A DNA stretch of 64,000 nucleotides from Sinotaia quadrata (taxonomy: Eukaryota > Mollusca > Gastropoda > Architaenioglossa > Viviparidae): the NCBI GenBank assembly GCA_028829895.1, contig CM054183.1:13458975-13522974 (forward strand). Direction: 5' to 3'. The notes beneath the pieces were generated by a model. It was not told the DNA's origin. It saw nothing but the letters and a program-made list of their open reading frames with translations, and did not search any database. Positions 34,688 to 46,472 of this stretch are shown here, piece after piece. The position numbers were made by a program, and so were the translations under genes. Position 1 is the first letter of the stretch. Each line of letters starts with the position of its first letter.

Positions 34688-34969
34688 CAATAGTAGCACT
34701 AGAAACAGTAGTAAGTAGTAGCAGCATTATTGGTATGAAATTAGGCAGTAAGTGTAGTAATTAATCAGCCACTTATAATAAGTAATAGTGCTTAAGAAGC
34801 CCCTTAATATTAAAGAGTCACTTGAGCATTATATGTTGGAAGAGTGCTCACTGAAGGTAACAATTTATCTTTAGATTAAACAGTCCGATGAGTAGCCTGT
34901 CAACCTAATTATGTGACGTCACCAGCTGCGTAGCACGGATTTAAATAAGTGTACATTTAAAAAAAAAAG

Positions 34970-35252
34970 AAGACATCTTTTCATTGGCCACTCGCACTAG
35001 AAAAGTGTGCATTAACAAAAGAGACTGTTTTTCATTGGCTACTTGTACTAGATAAGTGTGCATTAACAAAAGAGACTGTTTTTCATTGGCTACTTGTACT
35101 AGATAAGTGTGCATTAACAAAAGAGACTGTTTTTCATTGGCTACTTGTACTAGATAAGTGTGCATTAACAAAAGAGACTGTTTTTCATTGGTTACTTGTA
35201 TTAGATAAGTGTGCATTAACAAAAGAGACTGTTTTTCATTGGCTACTTGCGC
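34970..35252. repeat. 51-bp tandem repeat, six copies
   Basis: TCATTGGC (or one-base variants) recurs at 34981, 35032, 35083, 35134, 35185 and 35236, exactly 51 bp apart; each unit contains GTGCATTAACAAAAGAGACT. The 51-bp period keeps a 93-codon - frame open (17-residue unit), with no sign that it is used. Confidence 0.95.
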
Positions 35253-36938
35253 TAGTATTAGATTATTATTTGCTTGGTGGCTTCAAGTACCTGTTAAAGA
35301 ACTTGTTAATCTTGTTTTTGCTATATTCCAAGTACAAAAATAAAATAATAATAAAAATAGAACATGTCGGTTTCTCCCTGTTCGGTTTTCCATGTTGATC
35401 ACTGATCAGACAGAATCAATTTACTGACGTTATTTTCCATTCTAATCAGAAAGTTAAATTTTGTAACATTGTATAACCTAACAGACATTACATTTTTTTA
35501 TTGTTTAAAAGGAAAATATCGTTTAAGCAAACCAGACAAATAAAAAGCAAACAGCAGAACTAATAGCTGAAAATCTTTAGGCTTAGGTCTTCCTTTCTTT
35601 TTCTTTTTCTGTTTTCTTGTTTTTTGAAAAGAATTCCCCCTCATAGTCTGATGAAAATTCCCAATGTATTGCCACATTTACATGTACAAAAATCCCCCGG
35701 TCTTACGCTCTTCGACAACGCTTTTTTCATTATAAAACTCTTTCTATTTTTATGCCATATGACTGTTATACACTTAAATTATATCTCATTCTAAACGCTA
35801 AATTCCTGTACTGTAAACGCACGCTCGAGCTGGTATGCACAGAGTCACGGTTGTGCTGCGCATGCGTAACAGACATGGCGAGTAATGCCATTTTACATCA
35901 GAACTTCAACTCTCTCTATAGTCTATAAACTCTATATGTATTCTCTGTTTTATGAGAGTGTATACCCTTCAGTAGGGCACCAAAGCGTGTAAATCAAACA
36001 GGTACAAACAGTGATAATGGACCTTGGGAACAAATGAATTTGATTTATATTAACTCTTACGAAAAATAATTTTTTGTTTAGCGTTTTTCGATTAACGCCT
36101 GAGTTTTCAAGAACGAATCAAGAGCGCTAAGCAGGAAATTCCTGCATTTTACTTTCTTTTTTTTTTACACAGTAACCGGCACAAATATAATGCAAGGGAA
36201 TTAACATATCTCGATCATACTTTGTGCAAAATGAGTTATTTCCCTTTACTTTAATCGCGGTGAATGATGCTCAATATAGTCATGAACAATTCATTTTTAC
36301 AGAAGGGAAAGTATCCGGTTTGCAGCCTTTGTCGAATCACAATAACAACGCACGCACGCACGTACATCCTCGAGTGCGCATGCATCCACTCGAACGCTTA
36401 CTAGTTAAATAAACTTGAATTTTAAATTATAACAAATGGAAGTCAGTAAATTAAAGCATGTTACATTATAACGGGTACGAAAGAAGTTACCTTCCTTTCA
36501 CAAAGGGACTCAACTACTAAACACTCTAATGATACTGTCACCAGAGTTGCAGAACACACCAAAGAGATAAAATATACCAACAGCACCATCGCCGATAATA
36601 ATACAAATAACAACACAAAAAAACCCACTACCATCACAATAATAAAGACGACGATTGTGATGATAATCCCTATACAATTTATTTTACATTATTAATTAGT
36701 TTCTGCTTGTGGATGCTATATATAATGTACGGCTATTGCAGAAAAAGACTAGTCTATATTTCGCGTAAAGCGTGCGTCGTTAAATCATTACTTTATATAA
36801 AGTTATAAGATTAACAGGGTTAAGCGAACACAAATGAAAGAAAGATAGTTGAAATTGTCAATAAAGTAAATAAAATCTACTGTTAATGATATCAAAGAGT
36901 ATCTGTTTTCTAAAATAACAAAACTATAGATTCTGTCA
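35253..36938. other. Non-coding stretch, nothing assignable
   Basis: AT-rich DNA. A short CG-containing patch near 35.82-35.88 kb and a CA-rich patch near 36.34-36.39 kb are the only compositional changes. Confidence 0.4.
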
Positions 36939-36939
36939 G

Positions 36940-37610
36940 TGCGTCATAGAACTTGCACTAGAATTTGTTATGTATACAATATCCAGCAAAATCGGTTACT
37001 ACGACACACAGAGCATGTACTATATACAATAGCCAGCAATCAGTTAGTGCGACACACAGCATATACTATATGCAATAGCCAGCAGTCCGCTAGTGCGGCA
37101 CACAGAGCATGTACTCTATACAGTAGCCAGCAGTCCGTAAGTGTGACATTAGTACATGTACTATATGATAGCATTCAGGCAACTAGTGCAACATAAGGAC
37201 ATGTACTATAGTGTAGCGAACAGTCAACTAGTGCGACATTAGGACATGTACTATAGTGTAGCGAACAGTCAACTAGTGCGACATTAGGAACATATACTAT
37301 ACAACAGTCATCTAGTGCGACATTAATACATGTACTATACTGTAGCCAATAGTCAACTAGTGCGACATTAGGACATGTACTATACAACAATCAACCAGTG
37401 CGACATTAGGACATGTACTATACAACAGTCAACTAGTGCGACATTAGGACATGTACTATACAACAATCAACCAGTGCGACATTAGGGCATGAACTATACA
37501 ACAATCAACTAGTGCGACATTAGGACATGTACTATACAACAATCAACCAGTGCGACATTAGGGCATGAACTAAATTGTAGCCAACATCCGCTAGTGTGAC
37601 ACAGAACACA
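36940..37610. repeat. Tandem repeat of about 40 bp, roughly sixteen units
   Basis: Units contain AGTGCGACATTAGGACATGT followed by ACTATACAACAATCAACC or a variant with a longer TAGTGTAGCGAACAGTCAA spacer. The left units (36.94-37.16 kb) are more diverged (CGACACACAGAGCATGTACT), and the right ones alternate between two variants, showing a higher-order pattern. No unique spacers. Confidence 0.9.
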
Positions 37611-37611
37611 C

Positions 37612-37742
37612 CATCTTATATATATATATCGGTGTCTAGTGGTAAAGTAAGTATAATTGTGCCTTGTGGTAAAGTATATGCAACTGTGTCTTGCGGTAAA
37701 GTGTATATATATATATATAAGTGTCTAGTGGTAAAGTATATT
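37612..37742. repeat. TGTCTAGTGGTAAAGTATAT-type tandem repeat, left part
   Basis: Units of about 30-36 bp contain GTGTCTAGTGGTAAAGTA or CTTGTGGTAAAGTA with TATATA runs. The same array resumes at 38220-38320 after an interspersed element. Confidence 0.8.
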
Positions 37743-38207
37743 ATGACGCCAATGCCACTTAGTTAATGGATATTATTATTATTAATTAATTAGTCATCCA
37801 AACTAATTGCAAGTGATGAGAATCTTAATGTATTTTATTAATGATCCTCCAGCAGACATCATTCGTCTCTCTCACTTGGAAGATATGCGGGCATTGTAAA
37901 CATTTATCTCTTCCACAACATTAAAGATAAACATTTACGGCCGTACGATCCGTACGTGGAAAACTTCTTACTAAAGGAGAAGACAAATCCGTTTTTAATC
38001 TATAACCATTGGATAACAAAACTACTCACTTGTTGCATTACATCAGCAATTTCTAGCACATTCTCGACTCAAGTTGTTTTCTTCCAACTCGGACACTCAA
38101 AATACCGTTATAAGGAGTGCCTAAGGTCGGATTTACTCTGACATTTAAACAATTTATATAACAATTAAATTTTAAATAGTGATAGGCAAATTTACTCTCC
38201 CACATAT
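37743..38207. mobile_element. Interspersed repeat, full-length reference copy (copy 3), inserted in a tandem array
   Basis: The tandem GTGGTAAAG array stops at about 37742 and resumes at about 38220, so the roughly 465 bp between looks like an insertion. Its left half matches 25886-26150 and its right half 34360-34575. Ends are close to TATGACGCCAATGCCAC and TTTACTCTCCCACA. No coding capacity; a non-autonomous element is likely, class unknown. Confidence 0.6.
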
Positions 38208-38219
38208 AGGTAATTGTGT

Positions 38220-38320
38220 TTTTTGGGTAAAATATATATAAACGTGTCTAGTGGTAAAGTATATGTATTTGTGTCTTGTGGTAAAGTATTTATAACCGTG
38301 TCTAGTGGTGAAGTAAACGT
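38220..38320. repeat. TGTCTAGTGGTAAAGTATAT-type tandem repeat, right part
   Basis: Continuation of the array at 37612-37742, with the same CGTGTCTAGTGGTAAAGTAT units. Confidence 0.8.
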
Positions 38321-39121
38321 GAACGATTTATATCGCACACTGTAACTTCGGCATTATAATTAACGGAATAATTTGATTATGCTTTATTATAAATAATTTC
38401 CGTAAAAATGATTTTAGAGACGGAAACAAACCAGTGAATCACAGTTGTTTGTATATTATTCACAACACCAGAAATGGTAAACATGCAACGACGTTAACTC
38501 AGAACAAGAAACCCTGGATTACTTTTCACAAGGAAGATTTCAGTTCCGAAATTTTAAGTTTCAATATCAACCTAAGTACGATTTCCAGTTGGGCTTTTAG
38601 GGTTTTATTTAAATATATGTCAATTCTTTATAATGGAGAGCGCCTCTGGTTTGCTCTCTTCGGCTGTCACTGATTAGGAGCCGTCATGAATATCTTATCC
38701 ATGAGTGGTTTCCAGGAAGTAGTAAATCGTTTATCATTCGTGCATGATGATATTTTTGTTCAAATCAGTGATTCTGCACTGTATTCTGTTGAGAAGCGAG
38801 GAAACTATCTAAATGTCTCCGAGAGCCTTAAAGTCTAGCCATACAAAGCTCGGCTCGGACCTGGCAATACTTTCATATCTTGTGCAACCACCTGGATAGA
38901 CGTGCTGTGAGATAGGTTACTGACACTGAGACTATCAGATGCTGATCGCTCGGGAAGCAGTAATGCATTGACACCGCCTCTCTTTCCCTCCCCCCCCCCA
39001 TCCCACCTCGCCTCCTGCAAAGAAGGTGTTATCGATTCGGGGTGGGGCCATGTCTTATATAAATATATTTCAGAGAAGGAATTAGATGACGAGTATAACA
39101 ACACTCAGTGCCGTCTGGTAA

Positions 39122-39182
39122 ACAAAGGCCATTGTCGTCGTCGTCACTACCACCATCATCATCGTCGTCGCCATCATCAATC
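39122..39182. repeat. CGT/CAT trinucleotide tract
   Basis: A mixed (CGT)n/(CAT)n run of about 60 bp. The His/Arg and Ser frames across it are artefacts. Confidence 0.8.
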
Positions 39183-39534
39183 CAGGAGACTACAGCTAGC
39201 ACACTTCACTCTACTGTGACTGGCATTCGCCATAATACGAATGTTAACCAGAGATTATTATTATTATTTTTTTTTTTAAGTGAGATGCGCAGCTCTCCGT
39301 TAGGCTCGCCTTCAGACTCGTCAGCTCAGAACCGCAGTTTTCGGATTTCGTGTAGACCTTGTTTTTACTCGTAGTGATGTCCCTTTCATTTATTTATTTA
39401 TTTAACGTCAAAATATATGAGGACAAAATAATGAGTTTTCATAACACGTGGAACAAAGCCAAAAGTCAAACAAAACTTTGTAACAAAATCAACTCAGCTA
39501 TAACAAGTAGCAGCTTGCAATTATGAAGAATAAA

Positions 39535-39695
39535 AGGGAGTACTAGTAAACTGAGGCAAAAATTACTAAATAATTTAAATAAACTGAGGCAAAAATTGTT
39601 AAACCACTAAATAAATTAAATTTAAACTGAGGCAACATTTGTTAAACCACTAAATAAATTAAATAAACGAAGGCAAAGAAAACAAGTGGCTTTAG
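39535..39695. repeat. Short tandem repeat, AAACTGAGGCAAAAATTGTT type
   Basis: Four diverged units of about 33-41 bp, of which two share TAAACCACTAAATAAATTAA. Confidence 0.75.
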
Positions 39696-39850
39696 TAAAA
39701 TTAATTTAAGCATTGAATAAAATTAGCCCATAATTTTAATATTATACAGGGAGTGAAAGAACTGTGCTCTCTACATAAGGAATTATTTTTTCAGGTACCG
39801 AATAAATGAATGTGTTTATTATTAAAAAGGAAATGATAAAACTGTTATTC

Positions 39851-39854
<4 letters not shown>

Positions 39855-39915
<61 letters not shown>

Positions 39916-39935
39916 TGGTGTGTGTGTGTATGTGT
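39855..39935. repeat. (GT)n microsatellite
   Basis: About 28 near-perfect GT units followed by interrupted ones. Confidence 0.95.
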
Positions 39936-40799
39936 GCCATATGCACATTTAATGGCGTTATACAAGATCTGAGTGTATTTTAAAATACCTATAAACTGAA
40001 GATAGCCTACACGTTGTCAGTTCTGGTGACGTAATTCACAACCAATGTTTTAGAAGATCGTAGAATAAAATGTATTGTCATTCATAAAAAAAAAACTAAA
40101 CAACAAATAACAGTATAATGTTTTAAAAGAAAAGAAAATCTAACAAATGTTTGCAAAGAATGGGACTGAACTTATGAAACAAAATGTATATTTTGTATAT
40201 TCTCCCCTGGTTTTCATAGCTGTCAAGTACGTGTTTTATAAAAGTATATAGTGGGCAAACTGAAACAATACAATATATTTCTATGAATCTGCAAGTACAT
40301 GTTGTGTATAATTAGTAAAATACAATTTTAAAGAGTGAAAGAAAACATTCCGTTCGTATATTGAATTTTTGTAACTCTCCCGACTACTGTTCGTTCGTCA
40401 GTTTCACATGTTTCTCTTGCACGCTCTAGAACACTGATGAGCTGCTATTCTCAAGACTAATCTGGATGCTCCTTCACCCTATTAGGGTGGCCAGACAGGT
40501 GGGCGGGCGACAAGAGGCTTGCACAACTGGCTTACACATAACTTATATCTGTAGAATAAATCAGGTAATTACTTACGTTTTTTCTGTTGTTTAGCAAAAT
40601 GTCGTATATCGTATTATGCACAAGTCACTTGCCGTTCGCCAGTTGTTGCTATTCATATGTCAGTAGCTAGTTGACGTTAGCCACCTGTCGCCCACTAAGT
40701 GTTGTTAGTAAAATGTCGCCCGCCTAGAAGTTATAGAACCCATATTAGTTCCATGCGGCAGTGGTAGTAACCTTGTTCAATGATAGCTATTTTGAGGAT

Positions 40800-40930
40800 G
40801 ATGGACATATATCCAGGACAGTTCTGTTGCAAGTTCTGTGAAGAAGCTGATGTTGTACGTATGAATAATGCACAGCTACAGACACTTTTGGCTTCCAAGG
40901 CTCTTCGTCAGGCTAGGAGACACAGATGAC
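40800..40930 (+). pseudogene. Protein-like segment of an unidentified decayed gene
   Basis: ATG ATG at about 40798-40803 opens a frame reading PGQFCCKFCEEADVVRMNN and then QLQTLLASKALRQARRHR to a stop. A Cys-x2-Cys pair is present. Further protein-like, splice-bordered segments follow on the same strand at 41373-41460, 42180-42284 and 43234-43312. They may be exons of one decayed or unrecognised gene, but I cannot join them in phase with confidence. Confidence 0.3.
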
Positions 40931-41372
40931 TAGATGCTGATGAACAAGAAGCTGAAAGAGAGCGTTATCCCTACAAAACTGGGGGGGGGGAGGGGGTACT
41001 GAGTGCTTTTAGGTAGAAAAACATTCATTTTCTGTATGGTGAAAGTTTACGAAAAATGACGATTGTGCTGTCTTCCAGTTATTTTCCACAATAAATGTCT
41101 GATTTTCCTGAGATTTTGCACATACACTCCCATAAGTAGCAGTTTTGGTATGAACAAAATATTTAGTACATGTATAATACTTACCAAAATATAATCTGTG
41201 CACACATCTCAGCAGATTTCTCAGATTTGGTTTTTCATTAATGCTATAATTTTAACAGCATGATGTCATGAGTTTGTGATGTCTTATTTGCAGCAAAATA
41301 ATGTGCATTTTGTGTGTGCCTGGACTAGTGAATTGTTATACTAAAGTATGTTGATTTTGTTTTCTGTTTAGA

Positions 41373-41460
41373 TTTTGGCAGAAACATTCTTCATGCATTG
41401 AATGACATTAAACAAGAGCAAAGGCAAACAAAGAGTTTGCTAATACTTTATGTATATATG
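41373..41460 (+). pseudogene. Exon-like segment with acceptor, unidentified
   Basis: TTTGTTTTCTGTTTAG precedes an open frame FGRNILHALNDIKQEQRQTK followed by a few more residues and a stop. The pattern suggests a coiled coil. No family assigned. Confidence 0.3.
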
Positions 41461-41584
41461 TAAGACTCAAGGCTCAAATTATACCACCAAAAAATATGGT
41501 AAACCCTAATAAAATTGTAACTGTTTAGTTTAGCATGGGTTTTATTTACAAGTATACTAAAATTTAAATATCAGTTATGTCCAC

Positions 41585-41860
41585 TCTATTGCCAGGCAGA
41601 AATGGCGATGGATAAGACACCCTGCAGAAACCTCCTGGACATCACCAGGCAGGCTTTGCAGTGGAACATCCAGGGAAAGAGATGGGTTGGTCACTCTAAG
41701 TCGTCTAAGATCACTGGGAAATGATCCTGTGCAGAGGAAATGAAGAGCTGCAACCTGTCATGAGGTGCACTGAAAAGACTGCCCAGAATCGAGTGCACTG
41801 GAGAACATTTGTTGAGGCCCTTTGTTCCACAGGGAATCCAAGGAGATAAGCAAGCAAGCA
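41585..41860 (+). mobile_element. Non-LTR retrotransposon remnant, C-terminal end of the ORF
   Basis: Broken frames on the + strand give KWRWIRH, then ITRQALQWNIQGKR in a second frame, then TAQNRVHWRTFVEALCST in a third. This is the order seen at the C-terminus of many animal LINE ORF2 proteins (WRWIGH.. ITRQAL.W.PQGKR .. W..FV..LCS). The 3' end carries AAGCAAGCAAGC tail-like repeats near 41849. At least two frameshifts; inactive. Confidence 0.7.
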
Positions 41861-42179
41861 AAACCACTTAATTAATTTCCCTGATAATATTTTTTTAAGT
41901 ATAAAATCTTTTCACCAATTTTATTTCAAGAAAGAAAGCAGTCTAAATTCTTAATTCTTTCAAGCTAGTGAATCTTTAAAGATAATTCATTGAACAAGTT
42001 TTGATATAATTATATTGTTTACCTATGTAAGGGATATTTATGCAGATTATTTTCATGTGACTGGCAAATTCTCTTATTATTGACTTTAAAAGTGAAATGA
42101 CTTGCAGGTTAAAAAGGACATTATATTGTCATTGTAATTTTTTAAAAATCTGTTACATATAATTTTTGTTTTGCTTTAG

Positions 42180-42284
42180 AAACTCAAATTAAGATCTTTC
42201 CATGAAGAGCAGAAACAGATGAAGCACATGTTCAGATCAGCACTTATGTCAAATAATGTGGACTACTTCTGGAAGTCTTCCTGA
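42180..42284 (+). pseudogene. Exon-like segment, inverted homologue of the 27.3-kb segment
   Basis: TTTTGTTTTGCTTTAG ends at about 42179, followed by KLKLRSFHEEQKQMKHMFRS and a stop after WKSS. The match to the - strand at 27.3-27.4 kb breaks off after about 75 coding bases, after which the two differ. Confidence 0.4.
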
Positions 42285-43233
42285 CATCACATTAACAACA
42301 TTGGAAGATTGGAAGAGCTGGAATCTCTTGAAATTAAATTGGCCTTTGCAAGTATTGAGTTGAATGTAGTATGTATTATGAATACCAGCTCACATTTATA
42401 GAATTTATGTCCATTATATTATTATGCATTATTTCTTTAATTTAAGTAGGCACAAACTTCTCAGCTTTTTTTTGGTGAATTCCTGGTTTGGTAGATTCAT
42501 TTCTTTGATTTTTAAAAAATTGGAAGAAGTACTAAAAACTCATATTTGTTACCATATCTCCACTTTGTTCAGTTATCACTGCAAACTAGCTTTGGTGCAT
42601 TTAATGTTAACTTATGCATTTATCCATCAATAGCAAAATCACTTGTAACCATCATCAGCAGCATACTTTCTTCATCTGTTGTTTTTGTTTAAAATAATAC
42701 AAAGGATAGAGGTTTCATTAATTAATGGTTCACCACCCAAGGTCATGGAAACTTAACAATACTAAATTACTTAGTATTAGCTACTTGTCTTGCTGAGGGC
42801 TAGCATGCATTGATCATTTGATGAAGTGAAACTGGCTAACACAGTATATATTTTTTAATTTATGAAAGACACTGGTCATGAAATAAATAGAATGAAACTG
42901 TCATAGCCTTCACAATCTATTAAATTTACATATATAGACAAATTTTAATATTTCTTTGAGGAAATGTGTAATGTCCATTATTTTGTCCTATAAACAGAAC
43001 TACTTTCTTAGAATTTAGATCCTGCTGATAATGATTTTTATAATGTTTTTGTGGAAAAACTTTATTATATTTACTTCATTAATCAAATAATGCAAATTTG
43101 GAAATGATAGTGGTTTTTTTTTTTTATAAAATGTTTATGAAAAAATATAAATCTGTTTCATAAGATTTTACCTCATCTGCATCTTTTTTAAAAGGTAGTT
43201 TGTAATGTGTCTTTATTTCACTTTTTATTTTAG

Positions 43234-43312
43234 AAGCTGTACAACAGAATAAAGATGGAAGATGTATCACCAACCATCAGATTGAAAGCATAATAAAAGA
43301 TGCATGGTTTTA
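43234..43312 (+). pseudogene. Exon-like segment with acceptor, unidentified
   Basis: TTTTTATTTTAG precedes an open frame AVQQNKDGRCITNHQIESII ending shortly afterwards at a TAA. It may be the last exon of the decayed sequence that begins near 40.8 kb. Confidence 0.25.
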
Positions 43313-43599
43313 ATTCTTTTCTCATTTAACTAAAATATAAAGAGTAGTTTCCCTATAAAATATTCGAAGATTAAAAAATAAAAAACACTTTTAAAAAGAG
43401 TTACTCTGGCCATATCCTTGTTTAATTTTAATGAGTAAGATTGTTTAGCGATTTATTTATATCATTGGTATTAATATTGCTATGCTTTTATTTAACATGA
43501 CCCAACTTTTTGTCAGCACTGTAAAAGTGTATATTCAATATAAGATAATATTTCCAGCTAACTTTAAAATTATAAAAAAATATTATAGAAATATATTTT

Positions 43600-45690
43600 A
43601 TGAATCAAGTATATTTGTAATTTTAACGCCATTAATAATTTTAAAAATAAGTGAAAACTAATGACAGTTTGTGAAAATTATAATTATCTCCCTTTGCTAT
43701 TTCTTCAAAACTTAAAATTAATAAGACGTTTTGTTTTTACTTAAATTTTAATAAATATTATTAATATGTTACCTTTCAAATGATTGTCTTTAATTTGATA
43801 AGATTTTATGATGTTGCAATCTAGTACACTCTCTACTTGTAAAGTTATACTGGAAATGCATTATGTATGCCTTTATCTTGTGGATTGTTTATGTTAATTG
43901 AACTGCCTGCTCTGATAATAACATCATTTTCAATTGAAATGATTGAATCTCATGCATAAATTTGTGAAGAAAGAAATATTTTTTTAGGAAACAATTATAT
44001 TTAATTTTATTGTCATTGATAATTTTAAAAATAAGTAAAAACTAATAATGTAAAAATATAAAAATTTCTCCCTTTGCTATTTATTTAAAACCCCCAAATT
44101 AAAATGTTTTGTTTTTACTGAAATTTTAATAAATATTGAAACAATATTTTTAATAAATTTTTTCACTGGACTTTTCAAACTTAGAACTGTTTCAGTATAT
44201 TCTTTTGGGACATTCTAATATTTGTATTTTACAATTCAAATGATTGTTTTAATTTGTTGATGTTGCAATATACTACAGCTCTCTATCTGTATTCATTGTG
44301 CTGGAAATATATTGGATTGCTTAAGTCAGGGGTCTCAAACTCATTTTGCCTGGGGGCCACTGGAAGTAGAATCTGGGTGAAGCTGGGCCTCATCATTATT
44401 CCCTGCTGCCAGAGACCTGGCAACACTTCTTCTTACACAGCTCAGACACATTTGGCTTCAGGGAGGAAGCCACTGTGACCCTCAGTATGGCTTGAAGATG
44501 CTCATCAGTAACTTTGTCCTTGAATTTTGACTTATTCAAGTTCATGGTGGAGAAGAGCTATTCACACAGATAGGTGCTCCCCAAAAGGCACTTGGTCCGC
44601 TTGAACATCCTGGAAAGCTCAGGGAAGGTAAGGGGCAATTCTCTCAAAAACTGTCAAACTGTCTGCTTTTCCACTCACCTCCCTGAACTTGGCTTTGAGT
44701 TCAGAATTACACTTATGTCAATTAGATCCATTTGAAGCACAGGAGGGATATCTTCCACATTGAAGAAAGGGTCAGCAAATATTTGAAAGGTGGTTCTGTG
44801 TTTCTTGAAATCTGCAAACCTGTGATCAAATTCTTTTCTGTAACATACTTCTCACCACTGTATGGTGTGCCAGAATCCATGAGTGCCTTACATGCTGGGA
44901 AATGGCAGATCCTGAGGTATGGTAGCAAACAGGTGACAAAAACTATAAAACTCCCAGGGTGTATGAGAAAAACGTGCGGGCCGCACTATCACTTAACTTT
45001 AATATCAAGTGGGGGCCACAAAATATCTTCTGGTGGGCCGCAATTGGCCCGCTGGCCGCAAGTTTGAGACCCCTGGCTTAAGTCAATTAAACTGCTTACT
45101 CTGAAAGATACTGAAATTTTTTTACAATTAATACAATTTATGTCCTATCTTCTTTTGATTAATTAAAGGGGTTGAATATCATGCATTTCATACATTTGTG
45201 ATGATGGATAGAAATTTTTTATGAAACAAGTGTATTTGTAATTTTAATGCCATTAGTAATTTTTAAAATAAGTGAACATTGATGATATAATTATCATTAA
45301 AATGTATAATTATCCTGTTTTGCTATTTATTTAAAATCTTAATGAAGCTTTTTTATTTAATGAAATTTTAATAAATATTTAAACAATAATTATCTTAATT
45401 TCTTCAATGGACTTAAAACTGTTTCAGTGTATTCTTTGGGAGGCATTCTAATATTACTGGCTGTTACAATTCAAATGATTGTTTAATTTGATGTGATGAA
45501 GCAATATAATACAACTCTCTACCTGTTTTTGTTACACAGGAAATGTATTATGTATGCCTTTATCTTGTGGATTATTTATGTTCAATGAACCGCATGCTCT
45601 GCAAATTTTACAAATTAATACATATAAATGTCTTTTTTTCTTTGATTAATAAAAATGGTTGGAACTCATGCATACATTTGTATTGATCGA
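43600..45690. repeat. AT-rich segment present in three tandem copies, middle one split by a transposon
   Basis: Three copies (about 43600-43985, about 43986-44326 plus 45084-45215, and about 45216-45690) share ordered blocks: TGTATTTGTAATTTTAA, TTTTAATAAATATT, TTCAAATGATTGT, the GTGGATT-x-TTTATGTT stretch (copies 1 and 3) and CATGCATAYATTTGT-like ends. Divergence between copies is substantial. Their origin is unknown; AATAAA hexamers near copy ends would fit a duplicated 3'UTR or flank. Confidence 0.75.
44327..45075 (-). mobile_element. hAT-family DNA transposon, internally deleted, with 8-bp TSD
   Basis: 749 bp bounded by inverted ends CAGGGGTCTCAAACT and its complement, flanked by perfect 8-bp target duplications GCTTAAGT (44319-44326 and 45076-45083). 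On the - strand the interior encodes the C-terminal dimerisation end of a hAT transposase of the Charlie / GTF2IRD2-like type: KCLLGSTYLCE, an in-frame TAG at 44558-44560, then LFSTMNLNKSKF and TDEHLQAIL. Upstream is a second, frame-shifted portion (ISRNTEPPFKYLLTL). The N-terminal zinc finger and catalytic region are missing, so it is non-autonomous and dead as a coding unit. Confidence 0.92.
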
Positions 45691-46010
45691 TGGAGAGTTG
45701 GGTAAATGTTGGTGAATGGTAAAAGATGATTGGGGGAATGCTGGGAAAGGGTTGAAAAGAGTTTGGGAATGTTGGCAAACGGTCAAAGAATGTTGGGAAA
45801 GGGTTGGCTATTGTACATTGAAATAAAATGGGTCAACGTTGGGGAGCAGTAAAATAAGGTTGGGAAAGGATTGGCTGTTGTGCATACATTGAAACAAAAT
45901 GTTGGGCCAACGTTGGCAAACAGTTGTTAACATTGGGTAATGGATGTGTTGGCAAATGTACATTTGATAACGTTGAACCGATTCGCATTTGAGCTGTTGG
46001 ACCAACAAAC
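45691..46010. repeat. Degenerate GTTGGGAAAGGGTTGG-type repeat
   Basis: About a dozen diverged units built on GTTGGGAAAG, GGGTTGGCTRTTGT and CAACGTTGG of 20-60 bp. Two longer copies (TTGGCTATTGTACATTGAAA and TTGGCTGTTGTGCATACATT) are about 60 bp apart. Confidence 0.65.
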
Positions 46011-46432
46011 AAGCACGACACTGGGCAAATGATTTGTGCTAGCTGGGTTATTATTTCGCTAAGCCAAAATGGCACTATACATTGGCAGGGGTTTGCGTCC
46101 ATTTTAAACAGAATGTATTTCACGATTTTTATAATTTGTATTTTTGTGTTAACCGAGTTCTTCCTTAGATGCAAGATAGTCGCAAACAAAAACAAAATCA
46201 AATGCAACATAAAATTTCAAAACGCTTGATTGATATACAATGCAGAGAATAAACAAACAGAAACAAATACTACAAGAGTGAGTGACGATTAAACAGTTTT
46301 AAGAATGGTAATAATTTTATTAAAAAAACAACTTCTACCAGCAGCCCGTCTATTCAGTTCAAGCAAAGAAATAGGTATTTTGAATTTGTTTAAAGTATTA
46401 TCTCATACATAGTTCTTCTCATTTCTGACACT

Positions 46433-46436
<4 letters not shown>

Positions 46437-46470
<34 letters not shown>
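46437..46470. repeat. (CA)n microsatellite
   Basis: About 16 CA units, just upstream of the GC-richer promoter region of the SR gene. Confidence 0.9.

Positions 46471-46472
<2 letters not shown>

Noticed and set aside
36940..37610. AGTGCGACATTAGGACATGT repeats considered as CRISPR-like
   Set aside because: The segments between the conserved words are themselves repeats of two or three variants, so it is a higher-order tandem array.
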